A stretch of DNA of 64,000 nucleotides from JAJRXC01 sp047639555 (GCA_047639555.1 JBLIOE010000013.1:14326-78325), one strand, 5' to 3'; numbered from the stretch's first letter, positions 1-9,201 are shown. Notes: generated by a model not told the origin, from the letters alone. Made by a program: numbers and translations.

Positions 1-131
1 TGTGGATTCTCGGCAATTGCCCGCATCACAGCCAAACGCTGCGCGGTCACCTGAAGGCCCAGCTTTCGGAGTTGCGCCTTGATGTCCTCATCCACGTTTG
101 TCAGTGAATCAACAACATTGGACTTAGTCAA
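1..131 (-). CDS. Fur-family metal/peroxide regulator, N-terminal part (runs off the window)
   Basis: Only the first 30-45 codons are visible because the gene continues past position 1. The frame reads LRKLGLQVTAQRLAVMRAI and then AENPH. This is the standard opening of the Fur/Zur/PerR winged-helix domain (Leu-Arg, Gly-Leu, Val-Thr, Gln-Arg-Leu-Ala-Val). Fur-family proteins are cytoplasmic metal-dependent repressors. The start is uncertain: a TTG at 131 and a GTG at 95 are both in frame and neither has a clear ribosome binding site. The family call is seen directly; which metal or peroxide it senses cannot be told from this fragment. Confidence 0.7.
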   Translation of the reverse strand, partial: MTKSNVVDSLTNVDEDIKAQLRKLGLQVTAQRLAVMRAIAENP

Positions 132-167
132 GAGATTGGTTAAATCCAGTAAAGACAGTGCCGATTT

Positions 168-968
168 CTACCGCGAGAGAGGGGGACTCGTTCGCGAGGA
201 GTTGTGCTCTCCCTCGAACGAGATCGAGAGGTCCGCAACGACCGGGTAGTGGTCGGATGCATGACCCGTTGAGCGATCGACCTTCGCGCTCGTCACGACA
301 AAATGTTGGCTCACAAAGATGTGATCGATTTGTTTCTGATCGGCTAGGCCGTGGCCAAACCCGTTCGATGTCGGCCCGGCATCCTCATCAAGAACGCTTT
401 GAAGACCTAGAGCGCGAAGGGTTCCGAACCCCGGCTCATCGAGTGAGCCATTAAAGTCACCGAGGACGATCGTGGGCTCGTCCGCCACATCCGCGCCGAT
501 CCACTCCGTCAACTGCTCCAAGCTGGAGCGGCGCCGGTCCGCCGACGCGCTGTCAAGGTGCAAATTGACGACGACGAGCGGCAACCCGCTCGCAACTTGC
601 GTGTAGCGAGCGATTGTCGCGATTCGCGGGTGCGTCGCTCCCGGTGAGCGGCTGCCGGCCTTGTCAGGCTCCGGGCCGAACCACCGGGTGATATTGGAGA
701 CCGGCGCGACGACCGACGCCTTCGCGAGAACAGGAACCGCCTCGCCGCCGCCGTTGGTATTCCTCCCCTGGCCGATGCACGTCCACCGGGGCTCACCAAA
801 GTCTGATCGGCGAAAATAGTCGACCTGCGACGGGTACGCCTCCTGCAAACACCACACATCGGCCTCAAGTCGACGCATGTGCCGGGCCAGTTCGGCGCGG
901 CGAAACCACCACCACGATCGACGATCCAGGGCCCGACCGTTGCGGATGTTGAAGGTTGCGACCCGCAA
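168..968 (-). CDS. Endonuclease/exonuclease/phosphatase (EEP) family protein
   Basis: A 266-residue protein with the EEP-fold motifs in order: TFNIRNG at residues 5-11, LQE at 41-43 (metal-binding Glu), NLHLD at 135-139, LGDFN at 169-173, IDHIFVS at 214-220 and ASDHYP at 237-242 (catalytic Asp-His). The family are Mg-dependent phosphodiesterases acting on nucleic acids, phospholipids or other phosphoesters; the substrate here cannot be inferred. There is no signal peptide, so it is probably cytoplasmic. The start is a TTG, six bases after the stop of the upstream VOC gene, so the two are likely cotranscribed. The C-terminal ~16 residues (Ser/Arg-rich) lie outside the fold. Confidence 0.85.
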   Translation of the reverse strand: MRVATFNIRNGRALDRRSWWWFRRAELARHMRRLEADVWCLQEAYPSQVDYFRRSDFGEPRWTCIGQGRNTNGGGEAVPVLAKASVVAPVSNITRWFGPEPDKAGSRSPGATHPRIATIARYTQVASGLPLVVVNLHLDSASADRRRSSLEQLTEWIGADVADEPTIVLGDFNGSLDEPGFGTLRALGLQSVLDEDAGPTSNGFGHGLADQKQIDHIFVSQHFVVTSAKVDRSTGHASDHYPVVADLSISFEGEHNSSRTSPPLSR

Positions 969-971
969 CGG

Positions 972-1394
972 CTAGCCGACAGCCTTGGGATCCGGAACAC
1001 CCTCGCGGGTGCCGTTGTCATGTTCGACGAACTCGACGAGATAGCCGTCGTAGTCCTTCACGAACGCGATCGTGACCGGCCACCGATCGAGCTTCGTCGG
1101 CTCGGTCACCGACTCACAGCCCGCGGCGATCGCGCGGTCGTAGACCGCCTGACAATCGCTGGTGTTCACGTAGAGCTTCCACATCGCGGTGCCCATGTCG
1201 ATGGGCTCGTCGTTGTCCTTCTGCTGCGCCAGCTGCATTCGAGATCCGCCGTGCGGACTCTGCAAAACCGCTTCGAAGGCGGCCGGGATTTCGGTGCGGT
1301 GCTGAAGCTCTAACTCGCACACGCCTTCCCAGAACTCGAGCGCCCGATCGATGTCGCGGACATTGATGCAGAACTGGCCGAGGATCTGGGTCAT
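972..1394 (-). CDS. VOC (glyoxalase/bleomycin-resistance) family protein
   Basis: A 140-residue single-domain protein with two beta-alpha-beta-beta-beta units typical of the vicinal oxygen chelate fold. The first begins QFCINVRDIDRALEFW near residue 7. The second begins WKLYVNTSDCQAVYDRA and ends FVKDYDGYLVEFVEHD, whose Glu is the usual metal-ligand position. VOC proteins act as dioxygenases, isomerases or resistance proteins, and this one cannot be assigned a substrate. The ATG start at 1394 is preceded by a purine-rich stretch. It is followed at once by the EEP gene on the same strand. Confidence 0.8.
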   Translation of the reverse strand: MTQILGQFCINVRDIDRALEFWEGVCELELQHRTEIPAAFEAVLQSPHGGSRMQLAQQKDNDEPIDMGTAMWKLYVNTSDCQAVYDRAIAAGCESVTEPTKLDRWPVTIAFVKDYDGYLVEFVEHDNGTREGVPDPKAVG

Positions 1395-1442
1395 ACCCGC
1401 ACCCTATTTCACGGTCTGCGCTTGGTCCCATACGCTGCCGAG

Positions 1443-2657
1443 ATGCCACCTGAAGATCTGGGACTCGATTCCCGTCGACTGCCCCGCATTGCCGAGCTCA
1501 CCCACCGCTATGTCGACGAGGGGAAAATACCCGGAGCACTCGTGGCGGTGATTCGCCACGGCGAAGAGGTCTACCGGGACGCATACGGCATGGCCGACAT
1601 GGAGCGGTCGAAGCCGATCGCCGACAACACGGTGTTTCGACTGTTCTCGATGACGAAGCCGATCACTTCGATCGGTCTGCTCCAACTCGTCGAACGAGGT
1701 CTCGTGCAACTCGATGACCCGGTCTCGAAGTTCATCCCGGAATTTGCCGACACTCAGGTTTACCTCAGCGGCAATGCTGAGTCGTACGAGACCCGGCCGC
1801 CAGACCGGCCGATGGAGGTCGTCGACCTGCTCCGCCACACCGCCGGCCTGAGCTACGCATTCCTCGAGTCGCACCCCGTCGACGCGATCTATACCGCGGC
1901 CGGCATGGGCACGTTCGGGCGAGAGACTCGCTCGCTTGAACAGGTCGCACGCGACCTGGCGGCGCTCCCCCTCGCGTTTTCCCCCGGTGATCACTGGGGT
2001 TATTCGATGGCCACCGATATGTGCGGCCGGGTAATCGAGGTCGTTGCTGGCACAACACTGGGCGAGTACCTGGGGGCCAACGTCACTGGTCCGCTTGGCA
2101 TGTCGGAAACGGCCTTCTGGGCCCGACCCGATCAGCACGATCGACTCGCCGCCAACTACCTCGCCACCCCCGACGAGAAGCTCCTCCTGTTCGACGACCC
2201 CGAGCGGTCGCCCTATCGCGAGGCACCCCCGTTTGAGGGTGGAGGCGGTGGCATGGTCGGCACGCTCGACGACTACCTCGCCTTCTGTCAGGCGCTGCTC
2301 AATGGCGGCGAACTCAACGGGGAGCGCATCATTGGCCGCAAAACGCTCGAATACGCCACGAAGAACCACCTGCCCGGCGGCCAGACGGTGGCCGACATGT
2401 GGCTCACGTCGACCTTCGCCGAGGCCCAGATGGCCGGCATGGGATTCGGCCTTGGCTTCTCCGTGCTCGGCGATCCCGTCGCCAACAAGGTGGTTTCCAG
2501 CGTCGGCGAGTTCGCCTGGGGCGGCGCAGCGAGCACGGGCTTCTGGGTCGACCCCGTCGAAGACCTTGCGGTCGTGTTCATGACGCAACAAGTCCCGTCG
2601 AGCCAATACCCACTTCGCCGAGAACTCCGCAACATCGTCTACGGCGCCTTGATCTGA
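1443..2657 (+). CDS. Beta-lactamase-like serine hydrolase (class C / family VIII esterase type)
   Basis: A protein of about 404 residues with the nucleophile motif SMTK at 69-72 (SxxK) and a YSM triad at 187-189 in the position of the class C YxN motif. The Tyr-Ser-Met form is more typical of family VIII esterases than of true AmpC enzymes. A Gly-rich segment (EGGGGGMVGT) follows. No signal peptide is visible, which also favours a cytoplasmic esterase or hydrolase acting on small esters or amides. I chose the ATG at 1443; an in-frame TTG seven codons upstream (1422) has no better ribosome site. It is divergent from the VOC gene. Confidence 0.85.
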   Translation: MPPEDLGLDSRRLPRIAELTHRYVDEGKIPGALVAVIRHGEEVYRDAYGMADMERSKPIADNTVFRLFSMTKPITSIGLLQLVERGLVQLDDPVSKFIPEFADTQVYLSGNAESYETRPPDRPMEVVDLLRHTAGLSYAFLESHPVDAIYTAAGMGTFGRETRSLEQVARDLAALPLAFSPGDHWGYSMATDMCGRVIEVVAGTTLGEYLGANVTGPLGMSETAFWARPDQHDRLAANYLATPDEKLLLFDDPERSPYREAPPFEGGGGGMVGTLDDYLAFCQALLNGGELNGERIIGRKTLEYATKNHLPGGQTVADMWLTSTFAEAQMAGMGFGLGFSVLGDPVANKVVSSVGEFAWGGAASTGFWVDPVEDLAVVFMTQQVPSSQYPLRRELRNIVYGALI

Positions 2658-2669
2658 CTCGCGGTCAGG

Positions 2670-3668
2670 TCATGTCAGCCCGGCGGCATCGGCGAAGGTG
2701 CGGATTTCGCGCTCGAGGTCGGGGCCGGCCGGGGTGTAGAGGATCTCGGTGGAGCCGGCTTCGCCGCTGGCCGCGATGCGAGCAGCGATGTCGGCCTTCT
2801 CGCCGACCCAGCCGGACCACGGGTCATCGGGGGTGCCCTTGGCCGCGAGTAGCGGGCGGTCGTGGTCATTCACATGAGTGCAGTGCCACTGGTGCACGGT
2901 GAGGTGACGTTCGGCTTCCGGACGCTGCGGGACGACCCGGGCGAGCCAGTCCGCTCCTCCCGGCAGCATCGGCACAATCTCCTCGCCGCCGAGATGCCAA
3001 GCGCCGTGCATCCCGAGCGCTTCCCAAACACCTGCCGCATCAATGACGCGATCGGCGTTGGGCGATTCACCGGGGTCGAGCACGGTGCCGTTCATCATCT
3101 CGATGTAACAGTCCCAGTCGCCACCAGTCGGGGGGGCAACGTTCATGAGTCCGTCGGCGATCTCGGCCGCGATGCCCTGCCCCTTCGGGCCGAGCGCGGA
3201 GAGGATGATCGACACATCGAGCGGTCGAGCCGCGGCGAGGTCGTGGTGATGGATCATCTGGCATTGCTCACCGGAAATCTCAACGACGTCACCAGCGAGG
3301 AGACCCTTGAGCTGGCGGACATACCTTTCGGTTGTCGCCCACGACAACGCCTTCTTGTTCATCACAAGGCGAGCGGTGAAGCCGGTACCAATCGCAACGG
3401 CGAGTCGACCGGGCGCCATTCGAGCGACGGTCGCAACGGCCGACGCCGTCGTCATCACATGACGCAGGTTCGGGACAAGCACCGCGGTGCCAACACCAAT
3501 CGTCGAGGTGGCCTGAGCGATGAGCGCAAGGTGGACCCAGATGTCTTCGTAGATCGAGGCTGAGTCGTAGAGCCACACTCGCTCGTAGCCCAACTTCTCG
3601 GCGAGGACCGCGAGTTCGGTCGCCCCGGGTTGCGGAGGAAGGCCGACCGATATTGAAGGAGCCGTCAC
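2670..3668 (-). CDS. LLM-class (luciferase-like) flavin/F420 oxidoreductase
   Basis: A 332-residue TIM-barrel protein of the bacterial luciferase-like superfamily. It opens with ISVGLPPQPGATELAVLAEKLGYERVWLYD, followed by the typical second strand pair (STIGVGTAVLVPNLRHVMTTASAVATVARMAPGRLAVAIGTG). These enzymes use reduced F420 or FMN; the LLM family in actinobacteria is mostly F420-dependent. The substrate is unknown. The start is a GTG at 3668, four bases after the stop of the deazaflavin-dependent nitroreductase-like gene, so the two F420-type genes form a pair. Confidence 0.82.
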   Translation of the reverse strand: MTAPSISVGLPPQPGATELAVLAEKLGYERVWLYDSASIYEDIWVHLALIAQATSTIGVGTAVLVPNLRHVMTTASAVATVARMAPGRLAVAIGTGFTARLVMNKKALSWATTERYVRQLKGLLAGDVVEISGEQCQMIHHHDLAAARPLDVSIILSALGPKGQGIAAEIADGLMNVAPPTGGDWDCYIEMMNGTVLDPGESPNADRVIDAAGVWEALGMHGAWHLGGEEIVPMLPGGADWLARVVPQRPEAERHLTVHQWHCTHVNDHDRPLLAAKGTPDDPWSGWVGEKADIAARIAASGEAGSTEILYTPAGPDLEREIRTFADAAGLT

Positions 3669-3672
3669 GAGA

Positions 3673-4140
3673 TCAGGCCTTTCGGGTCAGGATCGCTATC
3701 GGAATCTTGCGATCGGTGAGTTCTTGATAGCTGTCGAAATCGGGGTACGCCTCGGCGGCGAGGGCCCAGCACCCATCGCGCTCGGCACCATCGTCGAGCT
3801 CACGAAAGTCAACAGCCCAACGATCGGCGCCGACCTCCACGTGGGCTGATTCAGCCGCGACCAGGTTGCGATACCAGTTCGGTGTCTGCGGGTTGCCGCC
3901 ATTTGATCCAACAACGATGAGGTCTTCGTCTCGTCGAGCGGTCATCAACATCACCGGCCGAGACTCGCCGCTCTGGCGACCAACAACGTCGAGCAGGAAG
4001 ACGGGCTTGCCCAGCATCTTGTTGCCCTTCGCTCCCTTGCTCTTGCGGAACTGATCGACCTGGCGAACTGTGCCTCGGCGACCGAGACCGGGCAGACGCC
4101 GACTCATGAAGTTGACCATTCGACCGGAGAAAGATGCCAT
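3673..4140 (-). CDS. Deazaflavin-dependent (Ddn-type) nitroreductase/quinone reductase family protein
   Basis: A 155-residue single-domain split-barrel protein. The family signature is clear: VGRQSGESRPVMLMTAR near residues 52-68 and VGSNGGNPQTPNWYRNL near 77-93, which in Ddn homologues forms the F420-binding surface. It ends with the usual PIAILTRK-type strand. Characterised members reduce quinones or nitro compounds with F420H2. It is the first gene of a two-gene unit with the LLM oxidoreductase downstream. It is divergent from the acyl-CoA dehydrogenase at 4246. Confidence 0.88.
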   Translation of the reverse strand: MASFSGRMVNFMSRRLPGLGRRGTVRQVDQFRKSKGAKGNKMLGKPVFLLDVVGRQSGESRPVMLMTARRDEDLIVVGSNGGNPQTPNWYRNLVAAESAHVEVGADRWAVDFRELDDGAERDGCWALAAEAYPDFDSYQELTDRKIPIAILTRKA

Positions 4141-4245
4141 ACCGCGATCCTAGGTTGCCTGGCCGTTCGCGTCGCCAACGTGAATTGTCAGCTCCCCTGC
4201 CATATCGTGGCCCGCGCACGACTCACGACCACGAACGGATCACAC

Positions 4246-5529
4246 ATGGCTTGGGACTTCTCCACCGAACCGGAATTCCAAGAAAAGCTCGATTGGGTCG
4301 AGCAATTCTGCAAGAACGAAGTCGAGCCGCTCGACATGATCTTCCCGTACGCCGTGCGGTCGAAGGATCCAAAGATCAAAGCTATCGTGAAGGGCCTGCA
4401 GGATCAGGTCAAGGAGCAGGGCCTCTGGGCATTGTTCCTCGACGAGGAACTCGGTGGCCCTGGCCTTGGTCAGCTCAAGCTCGGCTTGATCAACGAAATT
4501 CTCGGCCGTTACGGCTCCGCCCCGCAGATCTTCGGATCCGCGGCCCCCGACACCGGCAACATGGAAATGCTCGCGGCCTACGGCACCGAAGAGCAGAAGG
4601 AACGTTGGCTCGTTCCTATGCTCAACCAAGAGCTTTGGTCGGCTTACTCAATGACCGAGCCACAGGGTGGATCCGATCCGAGTCTCTTCACGACACACGC
4701 CGCCCGTGACGGCGAGGAATGGGTTATCAACGGCGAGAAGTGGTTTACGAGCGCCGGGCGAGCCGCCGACATCATCTTCGTGATGTGCACCAACGGCATG
4801 TTCGTCGTGCCCCGCGATACTCCGGGCGTCGAGATCCAGCCCGAGCCCCGCAGCCACAACCACATCATCTACAACGACGTGCGCATTCCCCTCGACCATC
4901 TCCTCGGCCCGGAGGACGGCGCCAAGGTACTGGCCCAGCGTCGTCTCGGCGGCGGTCGTATCCACCACGCCATGCGGACAATCTCCAACTGCAAGCTTGC
5001 GTTCGACATGATGTGCGAGCGAGCGCTCAGTCGCGAGTCACACGGCAAGATCATCGGCGACCACCAGATGGTGCAGGAGAAAATCGCCGAGAGCTACGCG
5101 TCGATCAACATGCTTCGCCTCTATGTCCTCGAGACGGCATGGAAGATCGACAACTCGTCGACGCAAGAGACCCGCACTGACATCGCGGCCGTGAAGTACA
5201 CGATGGCGAAGGTGCTCCGAGAGGTGTCGTTCAACGCCCTTCACATTCTCGGCAGCCTCGGCACGACCAATCTCACGCCGCTCCAGGCGATGTACGCGGC
5301 GGCGCCGACGATGGGAATCGCCGACGGTGTCGACGAGGTCCACAAGGCCACCGTTGCCCGCAACGTGCTGAAGTCGTACACGGCCCACGAGGGTTTCTGG
5401 CCAACCGAGTACTACCCGGAGAAGCGCAAGCAGGCCCGAGCGAAGTACGAGCCCCAGTTCGCCGCCGATCCCGAGCTACGCGACATGGCCGACAGCATGG
5501 CCAAGTACATGGCGAAACGCGGCCACTAA
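4246..5529 (+). CDS. Acyl-CoA dehydrogenase
   Basis: A 427-residue flavoenzyme with the acyl-CoA dehydrogenase domain order: helical N-terminal domain, middle beta domain with SAYSMTEPQGGSDPS (FAD/acyl contact) and WVINGEKWFTSAG, and a helical C-terminal domain with ADGVDEVHKATVAR at the catalytic-base region. It should oxidise an acyl-CoA at the alpha-beta position and pass electrons to ETF. The ATG at 4246 begins the conserved N-terminus; a GTG at 4180 would add an Arg/Thr-rich extension without support. The chain length of the substrate cannot be read from the sequence. Confidence 0.9.
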   Translation: MAWDFSTEPEFQEKLDWVEQFCKNEVEPLDMIFPYAVRSKDPKIKAIVKGLQDQVKEQGLWALFLDEELGGPGLGQLKLGLINEILGRYGSAPQIFGSAAPDTGNMEMLAAYGTEEQKERWLVPMLNQELWSAYSMTEPQGGSDPSLFTTHAARDGEEWVINGEKWFTSAGRAADIIFVMCTNGMFVVPRDTPGVEIQPEPRSHNHIIYNDVRIPLDHLLGPEDGAKVLAQRRLGGGRIHHAMRTISNCKLAFDMMCERALSRESHGKIIGDHQMVQEKIAESYASINMLRLYVLETAWKIDNSSTQETRTDIAAVKYTMAKVLREVSFNALHILGSLGTTNLTPLQAMYAAAPTMGIADGVDEVHKATVARNVLKSYTAHEGFWPTEYYPEKRKQARAKYEPQFAADPELRDMADSMAKYMAKRGH

Positions 5530-5544
5530 CCGAGCAGTTCCACG

Positions 5545-5591
5545 TTCTGTGACGAGTTACCCGCCCACCAGGCGGGTAACTCGTCACAGAA
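5545..5591. terminator. Perfect 21-bp inverted repeat between convergent genes
   Basis: Arms 5545-5565 and 5571-5591 are exact reverse complements (left arm TTCTGTGACGAGTTACCCGCC) with the five-base loop CACCA. It lies 16 bases after the acyl-CoA dehydrogenase stop and two bases from the stop of the opposing aldo/keto reductase. It can therefore end both transcripts. There is no run of T after either arm, so it would act as a long GC-rich hairpin rather than a classic intrinsic terminator. Confidence 0.75.
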
Positions 5592-5592
5592 G

Positions 5593-6594
5593 CTAAAAGC
5601 CGAGGGCGGCGTCGATCTCTTCGGCGACCTCTGGGGTCAACATCGGGATGACATCGAGGGCTTCGAAGTTCTGGACGACCTGCTCCACCTTCGACGCGCC
5701 GGTGATCACGGTGGAGACGTTGGGGTTGAGCGTGCACCACGCCAGTGAGAGCTGCGCCATCGAGCAACCGAGGCGATCGGCAATCGGGCGGAGTTTCTCG
5801 ACCTGGTCGATCTTCTCCGCATCGGTGAGCCGCCCCGCGAGCCATTCGTAGCCCTCGAGCGCGGCCCGCGAGTCTTCCGGAATTCCGTCGCGGTATTTAC
5901 CGGTAAGGAGACCCGACGCCAGCGGGCTCCAGATCGTGTTGCCGTAGTTGTAGTCGGCGTTGATCCGGGCGTAGCGCTCCTCGACATTGCGCCGTTCCAG
6001 CAGGTTGTACTGGCTCTGCTCGGTGACGGGCTTGTGGAGATGGTGCCGTTCGGCGATCTCGATCGCGGCACGGATCTCGTCGGCCGTCCACTCGCTGGTG
6101 CCCCAATAGTGCGCCTTGCCCGCGGTGATGATGTCGTGCATCGCCCACACGGTCTCTTCGATGGGCGTATCCGGGTCGGCCCGGTGGCAGTAGAGGATGT
6201 CGACGAAATCCGTCTGGAGACGCTCGAGCGAGCCGTCGATGGCATGCATCAGATACTTACGGTTCAGGGTTTGCCGCATGTTCGGCACATAACCATGGAT
6301 CCCCATGAACACCTTGGTGGTGAGCACATAGGACCAGCGCGGCCATGCGAGCTCTTGGAGCACGCGGCCCATAATCGCTTCGCTCTCCCCGCTGGCATAG
6401 GCCTCCGCATTGTCGAAGAAGTTGCACCCGGCTGCTCCGGCCGCGGCCATGCAATCAAGCGCCAGCGAATCGTCGAGCTGCGTATCGAACGTGACCCAAC
6501 TCCCGAAGGACAACACACTGACCTTCAGCCCCGTCGCCCCGAGACGGCGGTATTCCATATTGCGATTGACCTTCGGCTTACTGGGTTCAGACAT
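5593..6594 (-). CDS. Aldo/keto reductase (Kv-beta-like)
   Basis: A 333-residue TIM-barrel NADPH-dependent reductase. The catalytic tetrad is visible: Asp61 and Tyr66 in FFDNAEAY, Lys94 in LTTKV and His137 in LYCHRAD. The sequence YRRLGATGLKVSVLSFGSW and the long loop with YGNTIWSPLASGLLTGKY place it with the potassium-channel-beta-like AKRs. It reduces a carbonyl substrate that cannot be named. The ATG at 6594 follows a short intergenic region shared with the divergent flavin monooxygenase at 6657. Confidence 0.88.
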   Translation of the reverse strand: MSEPSKPKVNRNMEYRRLGATGLKVSVLSFGSWVTFDTQLDDSLALDCMAAAGAAGCNFFDNAEAYASGESEAIMGRVLQELAWPRWSYVLTTKVFMGIHGYVPNMRQTLNRKYLMHAIDGSLERLQTDFVDILYCHRADPDTPIEETVWAMHDIITAGKAHYWGTSEWTADEIRAAIEIAERHHLHKPVTEQSQYNLLERRNVEERYARINADYNYGNTIWSPLASGLLTGKYRDGIPEDSRAALEGYEWLAGRLTDAEKIDQVEKLRPIADRLGCSMAQLSLAWCTLNPNVSTVITGASKVEQVVQNFEALDVIPMLTPEVAEEIDAALGF

Positions 6595-6656
6595 GGCCCC
6601 TGCCTAGCAGAGTCGCGAGATCGTCCGGCCCGACCTCACCGGCCTACGGTGACGGA

Positions 6657-8159
6657 ATGGTTGATACAGACACACAAGCGACCGACGTCGACGTAGTCAT
6701 CGTCGGCGCTGGCCTCTCCGGCATCGGCGCGGCCTACCACCTCAAAACGCTGAGTCCCGACCGAAGCTTCACGATCCTTGAGGGTCGAGAGGACCTGGGC
6801 GGCACGTGGGACCTTTTCCGTTATCCCGGTGTTCGGTCCGACAGCGACATGCACACCCTCGGCTACGGCTTCAAGCCGTGGCTGGCCGAGAAGTCGATCG
6901 CCGACGGCCCCGCGATCATGTCGTACCTCCGCGAAACAGTTGCCGAAAATAACATCGGTCCCCACATCCAGTTCAACCGACTCGTCCAGAACGCTTCCTG
7001 GTCGAGCGACGACGCCCGCTGGACACTCGCAGTCACCGATACACAGACCGGCGAGAGCCAAACAGTCACCGCGAACTTCCTGTTCATGTGCAGCGGCTAC
7101 TACTCGTACAAGGCTGGCTATACGCCGGAGTTCCCCGGTCGCGATTTGTTCCAAGGCGACATCGTGCATCCGCAGGCCTGGCCCGAGGATCTCGACTATG
7201 CCGACAAGCATGTCGTGGTAATCGGCTCTGGAGCGACCGCCGTCACTCTCGTGCCTGCCATGGCCGACGATGCCGCCCACATCACGATGCTGCAGCGCTC
7301 GCCCACGTATGTGATCTCGCGCCCCGCGATCGACCCGATCAACAAGTTCCTCAAAAAGGTGCTGCCAACAAAGACGGCCTACAACCTCACCCGCAAGATG
7401 AATGCGGGCCTGGGCGAGTTCATGTACAAGCGCACGCGCACAAAACCAGACCAGGTGAAAGAGCGGATTCTCAAGGGCGTGCGGGCCCACCTCGGCGAGG
7501 ACTACGACGTCGATACTCACTTCACACCGACGTACAACCCGTGGGATCAGCGCATGTGCCTGGTGCCCGACGGTGACCTGTTCAAGGCGATCAACTCCGG
7601 CCAAGCCAGCGTGGTTACCGACAACATCGAGACGTTCACCGAGACCGGCATCCAGCTCGCCTCGGGCGAACATCTCGAGGCCGACATCATCATCACCGCC
7701 ACTGGGTTGCAGATGGTCACCCTCGGCGAGATGAACTTCGAGGTCGATGGAACCGCGGTCGACTTTGCGCAGACGTGGAGCTATCTGGGTATGGGTTACT
7801 CCGACGTGCCCAACCTCGTCTCCAGCTTCGGCTACGTCAACGCCTCGTGGACACTTCGGGCCGACCTCACATGTGAATACGTCTGCCGTTTGGTCAACCA
7901 CATGAGCGCCACCGGCACCGACACGTGTGTGCCGACCCTGCGGCCCGCTGATGCCGACATGCCCCGCCGGCCCTACATCGACGACTTCACCTCGGGTTAC
8001 ATGCAGCGGGTGATGCCGCTACTCCCGCGGCAAGGCGACCGTGCCCCTTGGGTCAATACCCAGAGCTATAGCGCCGACAAAAAGCTCTTTCGCGACGGTC
8101 CCGTCGAAGACGGTGTGATGCAGTTCACTCGTTCACGTATCCCCTCAGGAGTTCGATAA
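6657..8159 (+). CDS. Flavin-containing monooxygenase, Baeyer-Villiger type
   Basis: A 500-residue class B flavoprotein monooxygenase. It has an FAD Rossmann motif GAGLSG at 17-22, the GGTWDLFRYPGVRSDSDM segment at 48-65, and the fingerprint FxGxxxHxxxWP at 165-176. The NADPH Rossmann motif GSGATA is at 190-195. The full fingerprint suggests oxygen insertion into ketones or oxidation of heteroatoms. Its stop overlaps the start of the downstream aldo/keto reductase by one base (TAATG), so the two are translationally coupled. That fits a ketone/alcohol oxidation module. A second, similar enzyme lies at 14169-15701. Confidence 0.9.
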   Translation: MVDTDTQATDVDVVIVGAGLSGIGAAYHLKTLSPDRSFTILEGREDLGGTWDLFRYPGVRSDSDMHTLGYGFKPWLAEKSIADGPAIMSYLRETVAENNIGPHIQFNRLVQNASWSSDDARWTLAVTDTQTGESQTVTANFLFMCSGYYSYKAGYTPEFPGRDLFQGDIVHPQAWPEDLDYADKHVVVIGSGATAVTLVPAMADDAAHITMLQRSPTYVISRPAIDPINKFLKKVLPTKTAYNLTRKMNAGLGEFMYKRTRTKPDQVKERILKGVRAHLGEDYDVDTHFTPTYNPWDQRMCLVPDGDLFKAINSGQASVVTDNIETFTETGIQLASGEHLEADIIITATGLQMVTLGEMNFEVDGTAVDFAQTWSYLGMGYSDVPNLVSSFGYVNASWTLRADLTCEYVCRLVNHMSATGTDTCVPTLRPADADMPRRPYIDDFTSGYMQRVMPLLPRQGDRAPWVNTQSYSADKKLFRDGPVEDGVMQFTRSRIPSGVR

Positions 8160-9196
8160 TGGAAACCCGGCACTATGGCCAGACCGGCGTAAGCGTCTCG
8201 AAGTTCTGCCTCGGCACGATGATGTTCGGCCCGATGGGCAACACCGATCACGACGAGTGCATCGGCATGGTCCACAAGGCGCTCGACGCGGGCATCAACT
8301 TCGTCGACACCGCCGATGCGTACAGCATGGGCGAGAGCGAAGAGGTACTGGGTAAGGCGCTCGAAGGTCGCCGGGAGAGCGTGGTGCTCGCCACCAAGGC
8401 GTACATCCCGATGGACGCCGACCCGAACCATCAGGGCGGCTCTCGTCGCTGGCTCATCAAGGCCGTCGAAGACAGCCTGCGCCGACTCAACACTGACTAC
8501 ATCGACCTCTATCAACTCCATCGCCGCGACCACACGCTCGACCTCGATGAGTCGCTCTCCGCGCTCGATCAGCTGCAGCGTGACGGCAAGATCCGCTACG
8601 CCGGCATGTCATCGACCCCCGCCGAGTGGATTGTGGAGGCTCGCCACATCTCTGATCAACGTGGCTATGTACGGATCCGGTCCGAGCAGGTGCTCTACAA
8701 CATTCTCAGCCGCGGCATCGAACGCGACGTGCTGCCCGCCTGCGATCGCTTGGGTGTTGGCGTGATGACCTACGGCCCACTCAACGGCGGTTGGCTCACC
8801 GGCAAGTACCAGCGTGACCAGGCCCTCCCCGACGATTCCCGGGCCGTTCGTCTCGGCTCGAATCAGGGCGACCGTTGGAGTCTCGAGCGTGACGCCAACC
8901 AGCGAAAGCTCGACTTGATCGACAGCCTTCGCGATCTGTGCGATGAGGCCGGGCTGCCAATGACTCACGTCGCCCACGCCTGGGCCGCCGAACATCCAGC
9001 GGTGTCGTCGGTGATCATCGGCCCGCGCACGCCGGCCCAACTCGACGACGCGCTCGCGGCGGCCGACCTCCGTCTCGACGCGGATCTCCTCGACGCGATC
9101 GACGCGCTGAATCCCCCGGGGACCGCCATCGATACGAAGGACACGCTCCGCCCGGAGCCGCAGCTGAGTCGCGAGGTACGCCGGCGCCGCCGCTAA
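8159..9196 (+). CDS. Aldo/keto reductase coupled to the flavin monooxygenase
   Basis: A 345-residue AKR with Asp50 and Tyr55 in FVDTADAY, Lys80 in LATKAY and His121 in LYQLHRRD. The ATG shares its A with the TAA stop of the monooxygenase gene, and AGGAG lies 8-12 bases upstream, so translation is coupled. AKRs of this group interconvert carbonyls and alcohols with NADPH, so it may supply or consume the monooxygenase substrate. The C-terminus is basic (RREVRRRRR-like). It converges on the meaA gene with only five bases between the stops. Confidence 0.88.
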   Translation: METRHYGQTGVSVSKFCLGTMMFGPMGNTDHDECIGMVHKALDAGINFVDTADAYSMGESEEVLGKALEGRRESVVLATKAYIPMDADPNHQGGSRRWLIKAVEDSLRRLNTDYIDLYQLHRRDHTLDLDESLSALDQLQRDGKIRYAGMSSTPAEWIVEARHISDQRGYVRIRSEQVLYNILSRGIERDVLPACDRLGVGVMTYGPLNGGWLTGKYQRDQALPDDSRAVRLGSNQGDRWSLERDANQRKLDLIDSLRDLCDEAGLPMTHVAHAWAAEHPAVSSVIIGPRTPAQLDDALAAADLRLDADLLDAIDALNPPGTAIDTKDTLRPEPQLSREVRRRRR

Positions 9197-9201
9197 CGGC
9201 C

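Noticed and set aside
1404..2606. 400-codon antisense frame over the beta-lactamase-like gene
   Set aside because: High-GC genomes give long antisense frames by codon bias; the plus strand has catalytic motifs and the minus frame has none.
6636..7901. 421-codon antisense frame over the flavin monooxygenase
   Set aside because: The plus strand carries all cofactor motifs; the antisense product has no family features.
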